Positions 17,450-26,984 of a DNA stretch of 64,000 bases are shown here, in pieces. The notes below the pieces were generated by a model. It made no database searches. It was not told where the DNA came from and saw only the letters and a program-made list of their open reading frames with translations. The DNA is from Neisseria dumasiana (GTDB lineage Bacteria > Pseudomonadota > Gammaproteobacteria > Burkholderiales > Neisseriaceae). The translations under genes were made by a program, and so were the position numbers. The stretch lies in the NCBI RefSeq assembly GCF_022870885.1, contig NZ_CP091509.1, positions 2,604,001-2,668,000 on the forward strand. Reading direction: 5' to 3'. Each line of letters opens with the position of its first letter. Position 1 is the stretch's first letter.

Positions 17450-17464
17450 GTTGAATGCCCGTTG

Positions 17465-17523
17465 CAGGCCGTCTGAAACCGTTTATTTAAGTGAATTGAC
17501 CATAAACGGTTTCAGACGGCCTG
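17465..17523. repeat. Extended inverted DUS pair, 22-bp perfect arms
   Basis: Arms at 17465-17486 and 17502-17523 are perfect inverses; each holds a full DUS plus ten extra bases (ACCGTTTAT side). The 15-nt loop contains GTGAATTGACC. It is longer than any other DUS pair here and lies only 18 bases past the pgk terminator. Confidence 0.8.
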
Positions 17524-17604
17524 CGGCCTTTGCAAACTCAAGCCGGCCTTAGATATAAAATCCTGTAAAATAAACCGCTTTCCCCATCCGAGTATCTCAA
17601 ACCT

Positions 17605-18471
17605 ATGCCAGACACCGCCCAGATTATCGCCAGCTACGGCCGCCGCTATACCGTGCGCACCCCCGGCGGCATTCAATATGATGCCACCACCCGCAAAAAA
17701 CGCGTTGATTTTGCCTGCGGAGATTGGGTGCACATCAGCCCCATCAATCACGAACAGGCGGTTATCGAAGATTATCTGCCGCGCGAAAGCCTGCTCTACC
17801 GCCAAGATGCTTGGAAAACCAAACTGATTGCCGCCAATGTCGATAAACTGTTTATCGTTACCGCCGCCGTGCCCGGCCCCAACGAAGCCTTGATCCAGCG
17901 TGCGCTGCTGGCTGCCGAAGCCGCCGGTATCGAAGTCGTGATCGTGCTGAACAAAGCCGACTTACCCGAAACCGACGCTTGGCGGCAAAAACTCGGCTTT
18001 TACGAATCATTGGGCTACCCCGTAATCGAAACCTGCGCGCTCGACCACGCCGACGCACTCAAACCTTTGATGCAGGGCTACACCAATATTTTTCTGGGGC
18101 AGAGCGGTATGGGCAAATCCACGCTCACCAACGCTTTGCTCGGCAGCCAGACTGCCCGCGTGGGCGAAATCTCCACCGCGCTCGATTCCGGCAAACACAC
18201 CACCACCCATGCCCGCCTGTATGATATTGATGCCGAAACCAAATTAATCGATTCGCCCGGTTTGCAGGAATTCGGCCTGTTCCATCTCGAAGCGCCCCGC
18301 CTGCTCGAATATTTTCCCGATTTGCGCCATTTGTCGGGACAATGCCGTTTCCACAACTGCACCCACCGCGCCGAACCCGGATGTGCCGTGAAAGCGGCAG
18401 CCGAAACAGGCGCAATACGCGAATCACGGCTGGCGTTTTTACAGCGCATTACCGACGAACTGCTGCGCTAA
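17605..18471 (+). CDS. rsgA: Ribosome small-subunit-dependent GTPase RsgA
   Basis: Circularly permuted GTPase that helps late maturation of the 30S subunit. An N-terminal OB-fold (residues 1-70, ACGDWVHI) precedes the GTPase with motifs in the permuted order G4 VLNKADLP near residue 112, G1 GQSGMGKSTLTNAL near residue 163, G3 DSPGLQEFGL near residue 213. The zinc site is CRFHNCTHRAEPGCAV near residue 249. Length 288. Upstream is the pgk terminator; a DUS follows the gene. Confidence 0.95.
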   Translation: MPDTAQIIASYGRRYTVRTPGGIQYDATTRKKRVDFACGDWVHISPINHEQAVIEDYLPRESLLYRQDAWKTKLIAANVDKLFIVTAAVPGPNEALIQRALLAAEAAGIEVVIVLNKADLPETDAWRQKLGFYESLGYPVIETCALDHADALKPLMQGYTNIFLGQSGMGKSTLTNALLGSQTARVGEISTALDSGKHTTTHARLYDIDAETKLIDSPGLQEFGLFHLEAPRLLEYFPDLRHLSGQCRFHNCTHRAEPGCAVKAAAETGAIRESRLAFLQRITDELLR

Positions 18472-18574
18472 CCATACGCAAAGGCCGTCTGAAAAACCGA
18501 TTCTCAAACTATACAGCCAATCAAACTTTTTTCAGACGGCCCGAAACCTTTGCCCAATCCATCCGGCCATCCCT

Positions 18575-19303
18575 ATGCTCGACATCCTTTACCGCGACAC
18601 CCTCTGTATAGCCGTCAACAAACCTGCGGGCATGTTGGTGCACCGCAGCTGGCTCGACCGCCACGAAACCCGCTTTGTGATGCAGACCCTGCGCGACCAA
18701 ACCGGCCGGCATGTCTATCCCGTCCACCGGCTCGACCGCCCGACCTCGGGCGTACTTCTGTTTGCCTTCGACAGCGAAAGCGCACACTTGCTGTCGCGGC
18801 AATTCGAGCAGCAAACCGTGCAGAAAACCTATTGGGCGGTTGTGCGCGGCCATCTGAACGGCAGCGGCCGCATCGACTATCCGCTCAAAGAAGAAGCCGA
18901 CAAAATCGCCGACCCCTTTTCCGACCCCGACAAACCCGCACAACATGCCGTAACCGACTACCGCTGCCTTGCTCAAACCGAACAGCCGTTCCAATCTGCC
19001 GCCCGCTATCCTACCTCGCGCTATTCATGGGTAGAACTCACACCGCATACCGGCCGCAAACACCAGCTGCGCCGCCATCTGAAACACATCTTTCATCCGA
19101 TTGTGGGCGATACCACCCACGGCGACAATGCCCAAAACCGCGCCGTTGCCGCCCATACCGGCAGCACGCGCCTGATGCTTCATGCCCGCACGCTGGCATT
19201 CAATAAGCCTGACGGCAGCGGCAGAATCACCGTCTGTGCAGACGTTGACGGGCAATGGCAGCAGCTCGCCCGCGCTTTCGGCTGGCAGATACCGCCGCCC
19301 TAA
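18575..19303 (+). CDS. truC: tRNA pseudouridine synthase C (RluA family)
   Basis: Isomerises U65 of tRNAs to pseudouridine. Family features are the start DILYRDTLCIAVNKPAGMLVHRS, the catalytic block YPVHRLDRPTSGVLLFA with Asp near residue 54, the KTYWAVVRGH segment, LTPHTGRKHQLRRHLKHIFHPIVGDTTHGD near residue 153, and LMLHARTLAF. Length 242 matches TruC. It lies about 100 bases after rsgA. A fragment of the Correia-like terminus (18510-18530) and DUS copies fill the gap. Confidence 0.9.
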   Translation: MLDILYRDTLCIAVNKPAGMLVHRSWLDRHETRFVMQTLRDQTGRHVYPVHRLDRPTSGVLLFAFDSESAHLLSRQFEQQTVQKTYWAVVRGHLNGSGRIDYPLKEEADKIADPFSDPDKPAQHAVTDYRCLAQTEQPFQSAARYPTSRYSWVELTPHTGRKHQLRRHLKHIFHPIVGDTTHGDNAQNRAVAAHTGSTRLMLHARTLAFNKPDGSGRITVCADVDGQWQQLARAFGWQIPPP

Positions 19304-19343
19304 AGCCCTTGGTGCAGACAAGCCGGTTGCCGGCACCGCCCTT

Positions 19344-19410
19344 TATCGTCAATCCGCTTGACTTTTATTACGGCGTTGCTGCCTTGCATTAAAGCTAAGT
19401 TATTGACCAT
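19344..19410. repeat. Short (internally deleted) Correia-like element
   Basis: 67 bp: TATCGTCAATCCGCTTGACTT, then TTACGGCGTTGCTGCCTTGC, then TAAGTTATTGACCATA. Both ends are present but the ~90-bp centre is missing, like the short Correia forms known from pathogenic Neisseria. Confidence 0.62.
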
Positions 19411-19417
19411 AAAATAA

Positions 19418-19449
19418 ATAGGCCGTCTGAAACATTTCAGACGGCCTAT
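19418..19449 (-). terminator. Inverted DUS pair ending rnpB
   Basis: ATAGGCCGTCTGAAA and its inverse, nearly loopless. On the minus strand it follows the rnpB 3' end within about 10 bases and is followed by TTTATTTTAT. Confidence 0.7.
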
Positions 19450-19458
19450 CCGTTATGG

Positions 19459-19828
19459 GGGCATACAGGTCGGGCGGTAAGCCGGGTTCTGTCGTCGGAC
19501 AGCCATTCCTCTAGGCGCACCATTGCTGATACGCTCCAGCAACCTACCCGAACGCTCGGCGAGCAGCGTCAATGCGTTCTGTTTGGTCTTGCTCCGAATG
19601 GGGTTTAGCCTGCTGCGCCTTGTTACCAAGTGCACGGTGCGCTCTTACCGCACCTTTTCACCCTTACCTGTGCTGCCGAAGCAGCCATTGGCGGTATTGC
19701 TTTCTGTTCCACTTTCCGTCGCATTACTGCGCCCGGCCGTTAGCCGGCATTCTGCTCTTCGGAGCCCGGACTTTCCTCCCCGCAGGCTTTATACGTTGCG
19801 CGGCGGCTGTCTGCCCGGCCTGTATGCA
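19459..19828 (-). ncRNA. rnpB: RNase P RNA (type A)
   Basis: Catalytic RNA that cleaves the 5' leader from pre-tRNAs. Read on the minus strand it shows the universal cores GGGGAGGAAAGTCCGGGCTC near the 5' end, a GGGTAAGGGTGAAAAGGTGCG-type region with AAGAGCGCACC, an ACCCCATTCGGAGCAAGACC block, and AGAACCCGGCTTACCG at the 3' end. Helix P1 is formed by GCATACAGGCCGGGC (19812-19826) and the complementary 19461-19475. A TATAAT at 19835-19840 (minus strand) lies seven bases before the mapped 5' end and serves as -10. Ends are estimated to within a few bases. Confidence 0.95.
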
Positions 19829-19952
19829 CGGCGGATTATAACACGGCAGATGGCGCGGCAAACTTCATCAAAACAAATAATCAGGGGTATAATTGTTGGT
19901 GCAGTAACGATAAAACCCGCTCGATTTCATTCATCTACAAGGAAAATCAATC

Positions 19953-20432
19953 ATGCACAAAAGCGTTTTACTTTGCCTGTTGATGGGCAGCGCGGCGGCT
20001 TTTGCCTCCGCCGCCGATATCCATATCGCAGAAACCGTTCCTTATGAAGACGAAAGCCGTATCGATAACCGCATCACGTCCGAATGCACCGAAATCGGCA
20101 GCCGCTTGTCTCAAGCCGTTGAAAAATATGCACGCGAAAATCAAATAACGGTTATACGCGACGGCAACACCGACCCCGAGGTATCTTATGCCAAGCTGCA
20201 CATCACTTCGGCCATGAGCGCAGGCAATGCTTTCATCGGCCATGCAAAAGGAATGTCGGTTTACGGCGAGCTTTACCGCAACGGCCAACCCGTGCATAAA
20301 ACCACGTTCAACCGCAACTCCATGGGCGGCATGTTTGCCGGTTTCAAAGGTTCGTGCACCGTACTTTACCGCACCGCCAACGCCTTGGGCAAAGACATCG
20401 CCGCTTGGCTGGCCACACAAAACCGCCCCTAA
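19953..20432 (+). CDS. Unrecognised small exported protein
   Basis: 159 residues with a clear signal peptide (KSVLLCLLMGSAAAFASAA, cleavage near residue 21), so periplasmic or secreted. I do not recognise the family. The mature part is mixed alpha/beta, has two Cys (SECTEIG and KGSCTVLY) that could form a disulfide, a central charged segment ENQITVIRDGNTDPEVSYAKL, and a Gly/Met-rich NSMGGMFAGFKGSC stretch. RBS ACAAGGAAAATC precedes the ATG. Downstream inverted DUS at 20457 probably ends transcription. The upstream rnpB gene diverges, so this gene has its own promoter. Confidence 0.75.
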   Translation: MHKSVLLCLLMGSAAAFASAADIHIAETVPYEDESRIDNRITSECTEIGSRLSQAVEKYARENQITVIRDGNTDPEVSYAKLHITSAMSAGNAFIGHAKGMSVYGELYRNGQPVHKTTFNRNSMGGMFAGFKGSCTVLYRTANALGKDIAAWLATQNRP

Positions 20433-20456
20433 GCCGCCGCCTGTCATAAAAGTTTC

Positions 20457-20488
20457 AGGCCGTCTGAAAACAGCATTTCAGACGGCCT
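20457..20488. terminator. Inverted DUS pair behind the small exported protein gene
   Basis: AGGCCGTCTGAAA/TTTCAGACGGCCT with a 6-nt loop, 25 bases after the stop. Confidence 0.6.
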
Positions 20489-20547
20489 TCTCTATAATCA
20501 ATGCTAAAATACACTTTTCCCTTGCCAGCTATGTTCAGACGGCCTCA

Positions 20548-22677
20548 ATGCTCACCGATTTAGAAAAAAACGCCATCCGCGACCATTACCAAAACATCGG
20601 TAAAAACCTGCCCAACTTCCGCCCGCGCGCCGCGCAGCGGGAGATGATTGCAGCCATTGCCAACGCCTTTTCGCGCACGCAAACCCGCGCCGAAGGCGAA
20701 GAAGCGCCCAAACGCGAAGGCGAGAGCATTGTGGTGGTGGAAGGGCCGACCGGCGTGGGCAAAAGTTTGGCTTATCTTTTGGCCGGCGGCATCATGGCGC
20801 AAACGCGTGGCAAGCGGCTGATTGTGAGCAGCGCCACCGTTGCCCTGCAAGAGCAGTTGGTTGACCGCGATTTGCCGTTTTTGGTGGAACAAAGCGGCTT
20901 GGAATTAACCTTCGCGCTTGCCAAAGGGCGCGGACGCTATCTCTGCCCCTACAAACTCTACCAGCTCACCCAAAGCAACGCCCAGCAAAACCTGCTCGGC
21001 TTCGAAGCCCCCGCCGTGCTGTGGGACAGCAAACCCAAGCCCGAAGAATTGAAGCTGCTGCGCGACATCGCCGACGAATTTTCCGCCCGCCGCTTCAACG
21101 GCGACCGCGACACTTGGCCGGAAAAAATCGACGACACCGTTTGGATGAAGGTGAACAACGACAACTACGGCTGCCTCAAAGCCGCCTGCCCCAACCGCCC
21201 CGAATGCCCGTTTTATCTCGCCCGCGACACGCTGGAAACCGTTGATGTCGTCGTGGCCAACCACGATTTGCTGATGGTCGATATCAGCATGGGCGGCGGT
21301 GTGATTCTGCCCGCTCCCGAAAACAGCTTCTACTGCATCGACGAAGCGCACCACCTGCCCAAAAAAGCCCTGAGCCAGTTTGCCGCCGAGCATTCGTGGA
21401 ACCAAGCGGTGTGGGCGTTGGAAAAGCTGCCGCCCGTTATCGCCAAAATCGCCGCGTTAACCGACAAAACCGAGCTGGCGAACCTTACCGACGAAGCCGC
21501 CGCCGCACTGCTCGAAAGCCTGCACGAATGGCAGTTCCATTTATCCGAAGAGCCTGAATTGAGGCCGTCTGAAAGCAACGAATCGGTGTGGTTATGGCAA
21601 GACGGCAAAATTCCCGAAGCGCTCGAATTGGCCGTATCCAACACCGCCATCGCCGCCCGCAGCCTGTATAAACACGCTAACAGCTTGAACGATGCCCTGT
21701 CTGCCGCCCGCCGCGACAAAGACCAAAACAGCGCCCAAATCGACCGCCTGAGCACCGAATTCGGCGTATTCCGCGCCCGCATCGAACAAATCACCGCCAC
21801 ATGGGATTTGCTTTCCACCGTGCCCGCCGAAGGCGAAGAACCGCTGGCCAAATGGATAACCCGCCGCCTCGACGACAAAAACGACTACTTTTTCCACGCC
21901 AGCCCCATCAGCAGCGCATCGTATCTGGCCAACAACCTGTGGCGGCGCGCCGCCGGTGCCGTGCTCACCTCCGCCACCCTGCAATCGCTCGGCAGCTTCA
22001 ACCTGATTCTGCGCCAAACCGGCCTGCAATGGCTGCCCGAAACCACCACGCTCGCCCTGCAAAGCCCGTTTGATTTCGACGCGCAGGGCGAATTGTATAT
22101 CCCGCCCGTACACGCCAGCCCCAAAGACCCCGCCGCGCACACCGCCGCCATCGTCGAATGGCTGCCCAAGCTGATATCGCCCGCCGAAGCCATCGGCACG
22201 CTGGTACTGTTTTCCTCGCGCAAACAAATGCAGGATGTCGCCCTGCGCCTGCCCGAAGACTACCTGCCGCTTTTGCTCGTACAAGGCGAATTGCCCAAAG
22301 CCGTGCTGCTGCAAAAACACTACCAAGCCATTTCAGACGGCCGCGCCAGCATCATTTTCGGTTTGGACAGCTTCGCCGAAGGTCTCGACCTGCCCGGCGA
22401 AGCCTGCGTACAGGTCATCATTGCCAAACTGCCGTTCTCCATGCCCGACAACCCCATCGAAAAAACCCAAAACCGCTGGATCGAACAGCGCGGCGGCAAC
22501 CCCTTTATCGAAATCACCGTGCCCGAAGCCAGCATCAAACTGGTGCAGGCCGTCGGGCGGCTGATCCGCACCGAGCAAGACTACGGCCGCGTTACCATAC
22601 TCGACAACCGCGTCAAAACCCAAAACTACGGCCGTCAAATGCTCGCCTGCCTGCCGCCGTTTAAGCGGATAGGTTAA
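20548..22677 (+). CDS. dinG: DinG-family ATP-dependent DNA helicase
   Basis: XPD-like superfamily 2 helicase, 5'-3', acting on forks, R-loops and D-loops. I place the start at 20548 (MLTDLEKNAI); the frame is open much further upstream but there it overlaps the previous gene. Walker A is VEGPTGVGKSLAYLL near residue 65. Four iron-sulfur cysteines are visible (YLCPYKL, CLKAACPNRPEC). VVANHDLLMVD and CIDEAHHLPK (DEAH box) follow, then VLTSATLQSLGSF, a FGLDSFAEGLDLPG segment and QAVGRLIRTEQDYG (motif VI). Length is 710. A DUS directly precedes the ATG. Confidence 0.93.
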   Translation: MLTDLEKNAIRDHYQNIGKNLPNFRPRAAQREMIAAIANAFSRTQTRAEGEEAPKREGESIVVVEGPTGVGKSLAYLLAGGIMAQTRGKRLIVSSATVALQEQLVDRDLPFLVEQSGLELTFALAKGRGRYLCPYKLYQLTQSNAQQNLLGFEAPAVLWDSKPKPEELKLLRDIADEFSARRFNGDRDTWPEKIDDTVWMKVNNDNYGCLKAACPNRPECPFYLARDTLETVDVVVANHDLLMVDISMGGGVILPAPENSFYCIDEAHHLPKKALSQFAAEHSWNQAVWALEKLPPVIAKIAALTDKTELANLTDEAAAALLESLHEWQFHLSEEPELRPSESNESVWLWQDGKIPEALELAVSNTAIAARSLYKHANSLNDALSAARRDKDQNSAQIDRLSTEFGVFRARIEQITATWDLLSTVPAEGEEPLAKWITRRLDDKNDYFFHASPISSASYLANNLWRRAAGAVLTSATLQSLGSFNLILRQTGLQWLPETTTLALQSPFDFDAQGELYIPPVHASPKDPAAHTAAIVEWLPKLISPAEAIGTLVLFSSRKQMQDVALRLPEDYLPLLLVQGELPKAVLLQKHYQAISDGRASIIFGLDSFAEGLDLPGEACVQVIIAKLPFSMPDNPIEKTQNRWIEQRGGNPFIEITVPEASIKLVQAVGRLIRTEQDYGRVTILDNRVKTQNYGRQMLACLPPFKRIG

Positions 22678-22712
22678 GCCCGCTTCAGGGCTGGAAGCCG
22701 GAAAACCAAAAC

Positions 22713-22749
22713 AGGCCGTCTGAAAAATATTGCTGTTTTCAGACGGCCT
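22713..22749 (+). terminator. Inverted DUS pair behind dinG
   Basis: AGGCCGTCTGAAAA and the inverse TTTTCAGACGGCCT around a 9-nt loop, 36 bases after the dinG stop. Confidence 0.6.
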
Positions 22750-22850
22750 TATAGCAGTATTTCAATTCACGGCATTTGCTTCTCTATAACCACACAATCC
22801 ATCTACGCAAAAATGTTACAATACCGCCTTTATTCCACAAGCCTAGCGAT

Positions 22851-23081
22851 ATGAAAAAATTTGCCGCACCCAAATCGTTTGAAGAAGCCCTGAAACGTTT
22901 AGAAACCCTCACCCAAGCCATGCAGAGCAGCGAAATGCCGTTGGAAGACGCGCTGGCCGCCTATCAGGAAGGCAACGAACTGGTGAAATACTGCCAAGCC
23001 AAGCTGGCCGAAGTAGAGCAGAAACTGCAAGTGCTTGATGTGGGCGAACTGAAGGAGCTGAATCTTGAACAAAGCGAATAA
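22851..23081 (+). CDS. xseB: Exodeoxyribonuclease VII small subunit
   Basis: Small subunit of ExoVII, which degrades single-stranded DNA bidirectionally. 76 residues with the family core [33 protein letters not shown] and a C-terminal coiled coil. The longer frame begins with a TTG at 22776; the ATG at 22851 gives the normal protein. The 3' end overlaps the ispA start by 17 bases, as in many proteobacteria where xseB-ispA-dxs are linked; no dxs follows here. Confidence 0.93.
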   Translation: MKKFAAPKSFEEALKRLETLTQAMQSSEMPLEDALAAYQEGNELVKYCQAKLAEVEQKLQVLDVGELKELNLEQSE

Positions 23082-23961
23082 TCTGCAAGCATGGCAGCTG
23101 AAAGCACAGGCACAAGCCGAACTGGTGCTTGAACGCGTGATGCCGTCTGAAAATATTGTGCCGCACACCCTGCACCAAGCCATGCGTTACGTTACCCTCG
23201 GCGGCGGCAAACGCCTGCGCCCGCTGCTGGTGCTGGCCGCTTCCGAATTGGGCGATGCCGATACCGAAGCGGTGGAACGGGCAATGGCGGCGGTGGAGCT
23301 GATACACGTTTATTCACTCGTGCACGACGATATGCCCGCAATGGACAACGACAGCCTGCGCCGCGGCAAACCGACCTGCCATGTCCAATACGACGAAGCC
23401 ACCGCCCTGCTCACCGGCGACGCGCTGCAAACGCTGGCTTTCGATGTGTTAAGCCAACCCACAGCCTTGCCGCCCGCGCGCCAACTGAAAATGGTGGGCG
23501 TGTTGGCACAGGCATCGGGCAGCCTCGGCATGGCGGGCGGACAGGCGATTGATTTGGCAAACGTGGGCAAGCCGATGAACCAACACGATTTGGAACACAT
23601 GCACAGCCTGAAAACCGGCGCCCTCATCCGCGCCGCCGTCAAACTAGGCGTACTGGCCTGCCCCGATTTGGATGAAGCCGCCGTGCAGCGTGCCGATCAA
23701 TACGCCGCCAAGCTCGGTTTGGCGTTTCAAGTGATTGACGACGTGCTCGACTGCGAAGCCGATACGGCGACCTTGGGCAAAACGGCAGGCAAAGATGCGG
23801 ATAACGACAAGCCGACTTATGTAAAACTGATGGGCTTGGCCGAAGCCCGCCGCCACGCCGAAATACTGATAAGCGAAGCGGTGGAAATGTTAGAAGGATT
23901 CGGCGAAAAAGCAGAACACCTGCGCGCATTGGCGCAATTTGTGGTTGCGCGAAAAAACTGA
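23065..23961 (+). CDS. ispA: Farnesyl diphosphate synthase
   Basis: Condenses isopentenyl diphosphate with DMAPP and GPP to farnesyl diphosphate for quinones and undecaprenyl lipids. First Asp-rich motif [12 protein letters not shown] near residue 91, second motif [12 protein letters not shown] near residue 222; also [32 protein letters not shown] and [13 protein letters not shown]. The start is a TTG at 23065, preceded by AAGGAG seven bases upstream; no in-frame ATG exists until residue 26, which would remove a conserved helix. Length 298. Overlaps xseB. Confidence 0.94.
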   Translation: MNKANNLQAWQLKAQAQAELVLERVMPSENIVPHTLHQAMRYVTLGGGKRLRPLLVLAASELGDADTEAVERAMAAVELIHVYSLVHDDMPAMDNDSLRRGKPTCHVQYDEATALLTGDALQTLAFDVLSQPTALPPARQLKMVGVLAQASGSLGMAGGQAIDLANVGKPMNQHDLEHMHSLKTGALIRAAVKLGVLACPDLDEAAVQRADQYAAKLGLAFQVIDDVLDCEADTATLGKTAGKDADNDKPTYVKLMGLAEARRHAEILISEAVEMLEGFGEKAEHLRALAQFVVARKN

Positions 23962-24075
23962 TTGGGCAAGCCCCCCGCCGGCTTGATTGCATCACCGCTT
24001 AATCGTATCCGCACCGCCAATAAGCAATATATATTATAAAGGGTGCAGACAAATATTCGTGCGTTATTGATATTC

Positions 24076-24104
24076 GAGGCCGTCTGAACGTTTTCAGACG
24101 GCCT
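24076..24104. terminator. Inverted DUS pair between ispA and mutS
   Basis: GAGGCCGTCTGAA and TTCAGACGGCCTC around a 3-nt loop. The 115 bases between it and ispA show no gene. Confidence 0.55.
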
Positions 24105-24166
24105 CAACCCTTGCCCCGTTTGCTACAATACGCCTCTTCAAGATTCACACCACAAGGCCGTCTGAA

Positions 24167-26740
24167 ATGACCAAACCCGCCGTTTCCCCAATGATGCAGC
24201 AATATCTCGACATCAAAGCGCATCACACCGACAAGCTGGTGTTTTACCGCATGGGCGACTTTTACGAGCTGTTTCTCGACGACGCGGTAGAAGCGGCCAA
24301 GCTGCTGGATATTACGCTGACCACGCGCGGGCAGATGAACGGCGAGCCGATCAAGATGGCGGGTGTGCCGTTTCATGCCGCCGAGCAATATCTGGCGCGG
24401 CTGGTGAAAATGGGCAAAAGCGTGGCGATTTGCGAGCAGACCGGCGAAGTGGGCGCAGGCAAAGGGCCGGTGGAGCGCAAAGTGGTGCGCATCGTTACCC
24501 CCGGCACGCTCACCGACAGCGCGTTTCTCGAAGACAAAGAAACCAACCGCATCGTGGCCGTGTGTGCCGACAAAAAGCACATCGGCTTGGCGTGGGCATC
24601 GCTGCAAAGCGGCGAATTCAAAGTCAAACTCACCACCGCCGACAAACTGCCCGACGAGCTTGCCCGCTTGCAGGCCGCCGAAATTCTGCTGCCCGACGGC
24701 AAAAACGCACCGCCGCTTCAGGCGGCCAATATCACGCGGCTGAACCATTGGCAGTTTGCCGCCGATACCGCCGCCAAACTGCTCACCGATTATTTCGGCT
24801 GCCAAGATTTGCTCGGTTTCGGCTTGAATTTGGATGACCATGCCGCCGCCATCGGTGCCGCCGGCGCGCTGCTCAACTATATCCGCCTCACCCAAAACCA
24901 TTTGCCGCAACATCTCGACGGCCTCTCGCTCGAAACCGAAAACCAATATATCGGCATGGATGCCGCCACCCGCCGCAATCTGGAAATCACCCAAACGCTC
25001 ACCGGCAAAAAATCGCCGACGCTGCTTTCCGTGCTCGACGACTGCGCCACCCATATGGGCAGCCGCCTGCTGGCTCTGTGGCTGCACCATCCGCTGCGCC
25101 ACCGCGCCCATATTCAGGCGCGGCAGCAGGCGGTGTTGGAACTGCAAAACCATTATGCAGACCTGCAAGGCCGTCTGAAAAACATTGCCGACATCGAACG
25201 CATCGCCGCCCGCATCGCCGTGGGCAACGCCCGCCCGCGCGATTTGGCCGCATTGCGCGACAGCCTGTTTGTTTTGGCCGAAACCGAACTGCCCGCCGGC
25301 GGCAGCAGTTTGCTGCAAACCCTGCAAAACGTGTTCCCCGAAACCCTGCCGATTGCCGAAAAACTGCAAGCTGCGATTCTGCCCGAACCCTCGGTTTGGC
25401 TGCGCGACGGCGGTGTGATTAACGAAGGCTTCCACGCCGGATTGGACGAACTGCGCCATATCCAAAACCACGGCGACGAATTTTTGCTCGCCCTCGAAGC
25501 CCGCGAACGCGAGCGCACCGGCTTATCTACCTTGAAAGTAGAGTTCAACCGCGTGCACGGTTTTTATATCGAACTTTCCAAAGTACAGGCCGAACAAGCA
25601 CCGACCGATTACCAACGCCGCCAAACGCTGAAAAATGCCGAGCGTTTTATCACGCCCGAACTCAAAACCTTTGAAGACAAAGTATTAACCGCGCAAGAGC
25701 AGGCGCTGGCGTTGGAAAAACAACTCTACGAAACCCTGCTGAAAGAACTTCAGACGGCCTTACCGCAGCTTCAAAAAGCCGCCAAAGCCGCCGCCTCGCT
25801 GGACGTATTGTCCACCTTCGCCAAGCACGCCGAAGAGCGCGGTTACGTTTGCCCCGAATTTGCCGATTACCCTTTAATCGAAATCGACAACGGCCGCCAT
25901 CCCGTCGTCGAACAGCAAGTGCGCCACTTCACCGCCAACCACACCGCCCTCGACCACAAACACCGCCTGATGCTGCTCACCGGCCCCAATATGGGCGGTA
26001 AATCCACCTACATGCGCCAAGTGGCCTTGATTGTGCTGCTGGCACACACCGGCGCGTTCGTGCCTGCCGACGCAGCCAAAATCGGCACCATCGACCAGAT
26101 TTTCACCCGCATCGGCGCGTCCGACGACTTGGCCGGCAACCGCTCTACCTTCATGGTGGAAATGAGCGAAACCGCCTACATTCTGCACCACGCCACCGAA
26201 CAATCGCTGGTATTGATGGACGAAGTCGGCCGCGGCACTTCCACCTTCGACGGCCTCGCCCTCGCGCAAGCCATCGCCGAACATCTGATTCAGAAAAACA
26301 AATCGTTCAGCCTGTTTGCCACCCATTATTTCGAGCTGACCCGCCTGCCCGAAGCCCATGCCACCGCCGTGAACATGCACTTGTCGGCATTGGAAGAAGG
26401 GCAGGACATCGTGTTCCTGCACCACATCGAACCCGGCCCCGCCAGCAAAAGCTACGGTATCGCCGTTGCCAAACTCGCCGGCCTGCCCGCCCGCGCGTTG
26501 AAGTCCGCCCACAAACATTTAAACGAACTCGAAGCCCAAGCCGCCGCCAACCGCCCGCAGATGGATATTTTCAATATGATGCCGTCTGAAAACCAAGATA
26601 CGGCATGGGAGGAAAACGAAACCGAACCGGCATCCGCGCCTAATCCTGCATTAGAAGCACTCAAAGCCGTCAACCCCGACGAACTCTCGCCGCGCGAGGC
26701 TTTGGAATGGGTGTATAAATTGAAGGGCTTGGCCGGTTAA
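24167..26740 (+). CDS. mutS: DNA mismatch repair protein MutS
   Basis: Recognises mismatches and small loops and recruits MutL. 857 residues with the mismatch-reading [11 protein letters not shown] motif near residue 26 (Phe and Glu contact the base), the connector and lever domains, and the ATPase: Walker [15 protein letters not shown] near residue 607, [15 protein letters not shown], Walker [17 protein letters not shown] near residue 683, and [14 protein letters not shown]. The C-terminus ends [16 protein letters not shown] abuts the ATG with no other spacer; AAGG of the DUS may double as ribosome-binding site. Confidence 0.98.
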   Translation: MTKPAVSPMMQQYLDIKAHHTDKLVFYRMGDFYELFLDDAVEAAKLLDITLTTRGQMNGEPIKMAGVPFHAAEQYLARLVKMGKSVAICEQTGEVGAGKGPVERKVVRIVTPGTLTDSAFLEDKETNRIVAVCADKKHIGLAWASLQSGEFKVKLTTADKLPDELARLQAAEILLPDGKNAPPLQAANITRLNHWQFAADTAAKLLTDYFGCQDLLGFGLNLDDHAAAIGAAGALLNYIRLTQNHLPQHLDGLSLETENQYIGMDAATRRNLEITQTLTGKKSPTLLSVLDDCATHMGSRLLALWLHHPLRHRAHIQARQQAVLELQNHYADLQGRLKNIADIERIAARIAVGNARPRDLAALRDSLFVLAETELPAGGSSLLQTLQNVFPETLPIAEKLQAAILPEPSVWLRDGGVINEGFHAGLDELRHIQNHGDEFLLALEARERERTGLSTLKVEFNRVHGFYIELSKVQAEQAPTDYQRRQTLKNAERFITPELKTFEDKVLTAQEQALALEKQLYETLLKELQTALPQLQKAAKAAASLDVLSTFAKHAEERGYVCPEFADYPLIEIDNGRHPVVEQQVRHFTANHTALDHKHRLMLLTGPNMGGKSTYMRQVALIVLLAHTGAFVPADAAKIGTIDQIFTRIGASDDLAGNRSTFMVEMSETAYILHHATEQSLVLMDEVGRGTSTFDGLALAQAIAEHLIQKNKSFSLFATHYFELTRLPEAHATAVNMHLSALEEGQDIVFLHHIEPGPASKSYGIAVAKLAGLPARALKSAHKHLNELEAQAAANRPQMDIFNMMPSENQDTAWEENETEPASAPNPALEALKAVNPDELSPREALEWVYKLKGLAG

Positions 26741-26984
26741 AACATGTGGCCGATTCGCTTGCGAAACGGTGTTTTTGGTTAAAGTTTGCCCGCCAAGCAC
26801 ACCTGCAACGCACCTCAAGGAACTATTTTCCCGTACAAGGGTCATTCGAATAAATAAGCCTCTATGAAATAGTTGCGTGTTATGCGGTATGTGTTCCCCC
26901 AATTTCTCAAACCGCATCTGCATCCGGCTGTTTCGGGAGGTTTTTTCAATTTACAGTCCGTAACCGGTTGCAAGGATTTTCATC

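Noticed and set aside
18550..19206. 218-codon frame overlapping truC on the same strand
   Set aside because: Arg/Pro-rich out-of-frame translation of truC; the real frame has complete pseudouridine synthase motifs.
20227..20547. Upstream 107 codons of the dinG frame
   Set aside because: They overlap the preceding exported-protein gene and a DUS terminator and lack conservation; the DinG N-terminus begins at 20548.
24104..25471. 455-codon open frame antisense to mutS
   Set aside because: It lies wholly opposite the conserved mutS frame, has low-complexity Gly/Gln/Phe composition typical of GC-rich complements, and no motif.
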